Shown here piece by piece: positions 62,836 through 64,000 of a stretch of DNA of 64,000 bases; positions within the stretch are counted from its first letter, which is position 1; each line of letters starts with the position of its first letter. Origin of the DNA: Phallusia mammillata. Taxonomy: Eukaryota; Chordata; Ascidiacea; Phlebobranchia; Ascidiidae. The notes beneath the pieces were generated by a model. It was not told the origin of the DNA and did no database searches. It saw only the letters and a list, made by a program, of their open reading frames with translations. The stretch spans positions 46,260 to 110,259 of the forward strand of contig QLIY01000527.1 in NCBI GenBank assembly GCA_003260075.1, given 5' to 3'. The position numbers were made by a program, and so were the translations under genes.

Positions 62836-63075
62836 ATATATACATATATATATATAGTTCATCATAAGAAAAATATTTATATTTTTTAATACCTTACCTC
62901 TTCTATTATGTTGTGCAATAGCTTCTTGGGTTTTAATGTGGCAACTTTCCGGAAAGCCACACTTCTTCAGTGAGTCATAAATATTAAGGGCCTCCTCTGC
63001 ATTGATCAAATCAACATGGGTTTGGGCAAGAAAGAAATCTTTCATCCAGTGTTGTGGCAAATCCATGGCAGATAA
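58310..63075 (-). CDS. CDC23: APC8/CDC23, anaphase-promoting complex subunit (5' part outside window)
   Basis: This is a TPR-repeat scaffold subunit of the APC/C ubiquitin ligase, acting in nucleus and cytoplasm in mitotic exit. Exons in order are 62898-63075, 62291-62470, 61789-61942, 61542-61647, 60718-60869, 59698-59786, 59541-59588 (cut by a gap) and 58310-58651. Hallmarks are [111 protein letters not shown] and [15 protein letters not shown], all nearly as in human CDC23. The window covers about the last 400 of some 600 residues. A 79-C tract removes about 20 codons, and a 10-C tract with a duplicated 79-bp unit disturbs the last exon. Confidence 0.97.
58435..58603. repeat. 79-bp duplication inside CDC23 last exon
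   Basis: The copies 58435-58513 and 58525-58603 differ at a few bases and are split by C 58515-58524. Confidence 0.85.
58610..58826. repeat. Duplication of CDC23 last-exon acceptor region
   Basis: About 100 bp starting gatatttgacgaagtatcgc flank C 58714-58724. It gives a second acceptor and 5' exon end at 58762; the one at 58651 is contiguous with the stop. Confidence 0.8.
59541..59588 (-). CDS. CDC23: CDC23 penultimate exon, truncated by poly-C gap
   Basis: The visible 48 nt encode [16 protein letters not shown] and end at a good donor (gtgagt), phase 0 into REEGKAIL. Human has W.EASTCAQKCCAFND followed by REEGKALL. Upstream the exon runs straight into 79 C, so its 5' part (the counterpart of ESTAFRYLAQYYFKCKL) and its acceptor are missing. 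Confidence 0.88.
59589..59667. other. 79-base poly-C tract hiding coding sequence
   Basis: It lies inside the CDC23 penultimate exon as written. Only about 30 nt of the preceding intron remain on its other side. This is the clearest evidence that C runs stand for unknown bases. Confidence 0.85.
59698..59786 (-). CDS. CDC23: CDC23 exon ([20 protein letters not shown])
   Basis: The acceptor is tatgactcag and the donor gtacaa. The split Lys codon joins the previous exon to give [20 protein letters not shown], matching human LAKLHEQLTESEQAAQCYIK. Confidence 0.93.
59966..60125 (+). mobile_element. tRNA-derived SINE, best-preserved copy
   Basis: Box A tagctcagttgg (59974-59985) and box B ggattcgaatcc (60018-60029) are intact. 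A tail follows: gctagattt, gccatatgcgaatgcttgg, gattcggtataacgccttc, cctagcgtactatgatt. The arms do not form a proper acceptor stem and the tail is shared with four other copies, so it is a SINE and not a tRNA gene. Confidence 0.8.
60375..60566. repeat. Direct duplication across poly-C tract
   Basis: About 87 bp starting agatttgaaactaatagct flank C 60470-60479. It is non-coding, in a CDC23 intron. Confidence 0.78.
60718..60869 (-). CDS. CDC23: CDC23 exon ([19 protein letters not shown])
   Basis: The acceptor is tttcttgcag and the donor gtatgc. It encodes [40 protein letters not shown] and [10 protein letters not shown]: one and a half TPR units. Phase 0 in, phase 2 out. Confidence 0.96.
60906..61213. 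mobile_element. hAT-type miniature element with perfect 8-bp target duplication
   Basis: The ends are caatggttcccaaccggtgg and tacgcgaccacagaaaggtt-gggaatcaggg. They are flanked by cgctatag at 60898-60905 and 61214-61221. An 8-bp duplication is the hAT hallmark. The 308-bp element has no coding capacity and sits in a CDC23 intron. Confidence 0.85.
61250..61538. repeat. Direct duplication across poly-C tract
   Basis: About 135 bp starting ctgtttatcaatttcaaacc flank C 61393-61402 (differences include gaaaagaacc against gaaaacaacc). It lies just downstream of a CDC23 exon. Confidence 0.8.
61542..61647 (-). CDS. CDC23: CDC23 exon ([19 protein letters not shown])
   Basis: The acceptor is tttcacttag; the donor gtacgg is used in phase 0, since FKQ then joins SHRLRP as in human (RRAHQLRP). 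It encodes [20 protein letters not shown], nearly invariant among animals. Confidence 0.97.
61789..61942 (-). CDS. CDC23: CDC23 exon ([19 protein letters not shown])
   Basis: The acceptor is atttttggtag and the donor gtaaaa. It encodes [20 protein letters not shown] and [20 protein letters not shown], typical TPR helices. Confidence 0.97.
62291..62470 (-). CDS. CDC23: CDC23 exon ([18 protein letters not shown])
   Basis: The acceptor is tttttgtaaag and the donor gtgaga. It encodes [20 protein letters not shown] through [14 protein letters not shown], matching human FNELRKQDPYRIENMDTFSN and [14 protein letters not shown]. Confidence 0.97.
62747..62835. other. 89-base poly-C tract, probable sized gap
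   Basis: It lies in a CDC23 intron, followed by a short (AT)n run (62836-62857). No duplicated flank is visible. Confidence 0.7.
62898..63075 (-). CDS. CDC23: CDC23, most 5' exon in window
   Basis: The acceptor is aaatcttgtag and the donor gtaagg. It encodes [20 protein letters not shown] and [20 protein letters not shown], then [14 protein letters not shown], like human LPDTWMKEFFLAHIYTEL. The internal Met (MDLPQHW) is not the start; about 200 N-terminal residues lie beyond the right edge. Confidence 0.95.
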
Positions 63076-63203
63076 CTACAAGATTTAAACCAAGTACATA
63101 TTAACCAAAAATTGTTTGCAATAAACATCAGGATTTTACATTGTCAATTTATTCACTACAGGATATTTCATTAAAAAGATATATACTGATTGTAAGCAAA
63201 TCA

Positions 63204-63325
63204 TAGTAGGCCAGACCTATTAAAGGCGTTCATAAGCCAGTAACCAGGCATTCGCCATATGACAAGGCGAAGGGTAGAAAAATCTAACCTGCAGTGGGAT
63301 TCGAACCCACAACAGGAGTTCTACA
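63204..63325 (-). mobile_element. tRNA-derived SINE (reverse)
   Basis: A reverse box B (gggattcgaacccac, about 63296-63310) and the family tail (aggccagacctattaaaggc, attcgccatatg) are present. There is no clear box A. Confidence 0.7.
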
Positions 63326-63426
63326 CTTAACTGAAGCAACTTTAAATATTTATTTGACATGATAAGTATGTAGTTAAACAGTGTTTCCAAAAGTTACACT
63401 GATCATACCGTAGTTAAAAACGCACA

Positions 63427-63545
63427 TTAGCAGGCCGAATAAAGGCATCATACCGAATCAAGCCGGCCACCAAGCATTCTCCATATGGCAAGGGTAGGCT
63501 AAAAAAATTTAGCCTGTGGTAGGATTCAAACCCACGACAGGAGTC
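63427..63545 (-). mobile_element. tRNA-derived SINE (reverse)
   Basis: gcaggccgaataaaggcatc, ataccgaatcaagccgg and ccatatggcaaggg are followed by a reverse box-B-like aggattcaaaccc (63521-63533). It is a second copy, 100 bp from the previous one, independently inserted or duplicated. Confidence 0.7.
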
Positions 63546-63560
63546 AGCTTCATAGTAGGG

Positions 63561-63580
63561 CAGTGGTTCTTAACCGGTGG
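63561..63580. mobile_element. hAT-type terminal sequence
   Basis: cagtggttcttaaccggtgg is the same type of end as in the elements at 55.4 and 60.9 kb. I see no matching right end nearby, so this is a remnant or its partner is diverged. Confidence 0.4.
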
Positions 63581-64000
63581 GAAATTTAATGATTTTAGAG
63601 GGAAATTATGTGAGTCAGAAGTTACCAAACTCGGGCCCGTAGGTTGAAATTAACCGTTGAAAGTTAATTTAATACAATATTTTCCGCAACAACATGTAAG
63701 ATTTACTTCACCTAGTTTTACAAGGCGCATAAAAATCCAAAAATCGTTTGTTACGTCACAGACATTACTAAAAGTATCAATGAATTTGTTATTGTTCGCC
63801 AATAAATGCATTTGATCTGTTGATTGTAATGCCATAAATGACTAATGCAAGCACATAAGATTTTTCAAAATTCCACACGATTTTACTTTCTCACGAAATA
63901 AGATTGCAGTATACCTTTAAGGCCTCGACCAAATCGCTTCACAAAACTATTTCGAATTATTTTGTTAATGTTGGGCACAAAATATCATAAAAAAATAACA

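Larger units (their letters stand above)
63076..64000 (-). other. CDC23 intron to window edge
   Basis: It contains two reversed SINE copies and one hAT-type end. No further CDC23 exon was recognised. Confidence 0.55.

Overview
The window reads as animal nuclear DNA. It is AT-rich and intron-rich, with short exons, and carries four conserved metazoan genes whose exons splice in frame. Small introns, a basal Wnt7-type gene, tRNA-derived SINEs and hAT-type miniature elements suggest an invertebrate chordate, most likely an ascidian (Ciona-like). That organism call is inference. No bacterial-type operon, CRISPR array, rRNA or functional tRNA was found.

Layout: about 1-18.4 kb has no recognisable coding sequence, only diverged repeats and unsequenced-looking tracts. 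From 18,477 to 26,386 (+) lie four exons of a Wnt7-like secreted signal, complete except for the signal-peptide exon. From 28,541 to 38,940 (-) lies ataxin-10 (ATXN10) in twelve coding exons. From 41,700 to 56,802 (-) lies an ENTH-domain clathrin adaptor of the epsinR/CLINT1 family in fourteen coding exons, predicted at 688 residues. From 58,310 to 63,075 (-), continuing off the right edge, lies the C-terminal part of the anaphase-promoting-complex subunit APC8/CDC23, built of TPR repeats. The genes have unrelated jobs (signalling, ARM-repeat scaffold, vesicle traffic, cell cycle). The Wnt and ATXN10 genes converge tail to tail, as WNT7B and ATXN10 do in the human genome from memory. The other three follow one another on the minus strand but are 1.5-2.8 kb apart, so they are not an operon.

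The dominant oddity is 38 poly-C tracts, all on the + strand, with no poly-G counterparts. None is shorter than 10 and the commonest length is exactly 10. Most are flanked by near-identical direct copies of 50-700 bp. I interpret them as assembly gaps (N written as C) between unmerged, probably allelic, contig ends. They explain the apparent duplication of CLINT1 exons 3 and 4, an in-frame insertion in the last CDC23 exon, and a CDC23 exon cut in half by a 79-base tract.

Biologically interesting points are the conserved WNT7-ATXN10 neighbourhood, an unusually basic insertion in the Wnt protein, a GC-AG intron in CLINT1, an 8-nt coding first exon in ATXN10, a 340-bp fold-back element built of inverted ~20-bp repeats, and a hAT-type miniature element with a perfect 8-bp target-site duplication. 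I did not find a convincing wholly new biological system.
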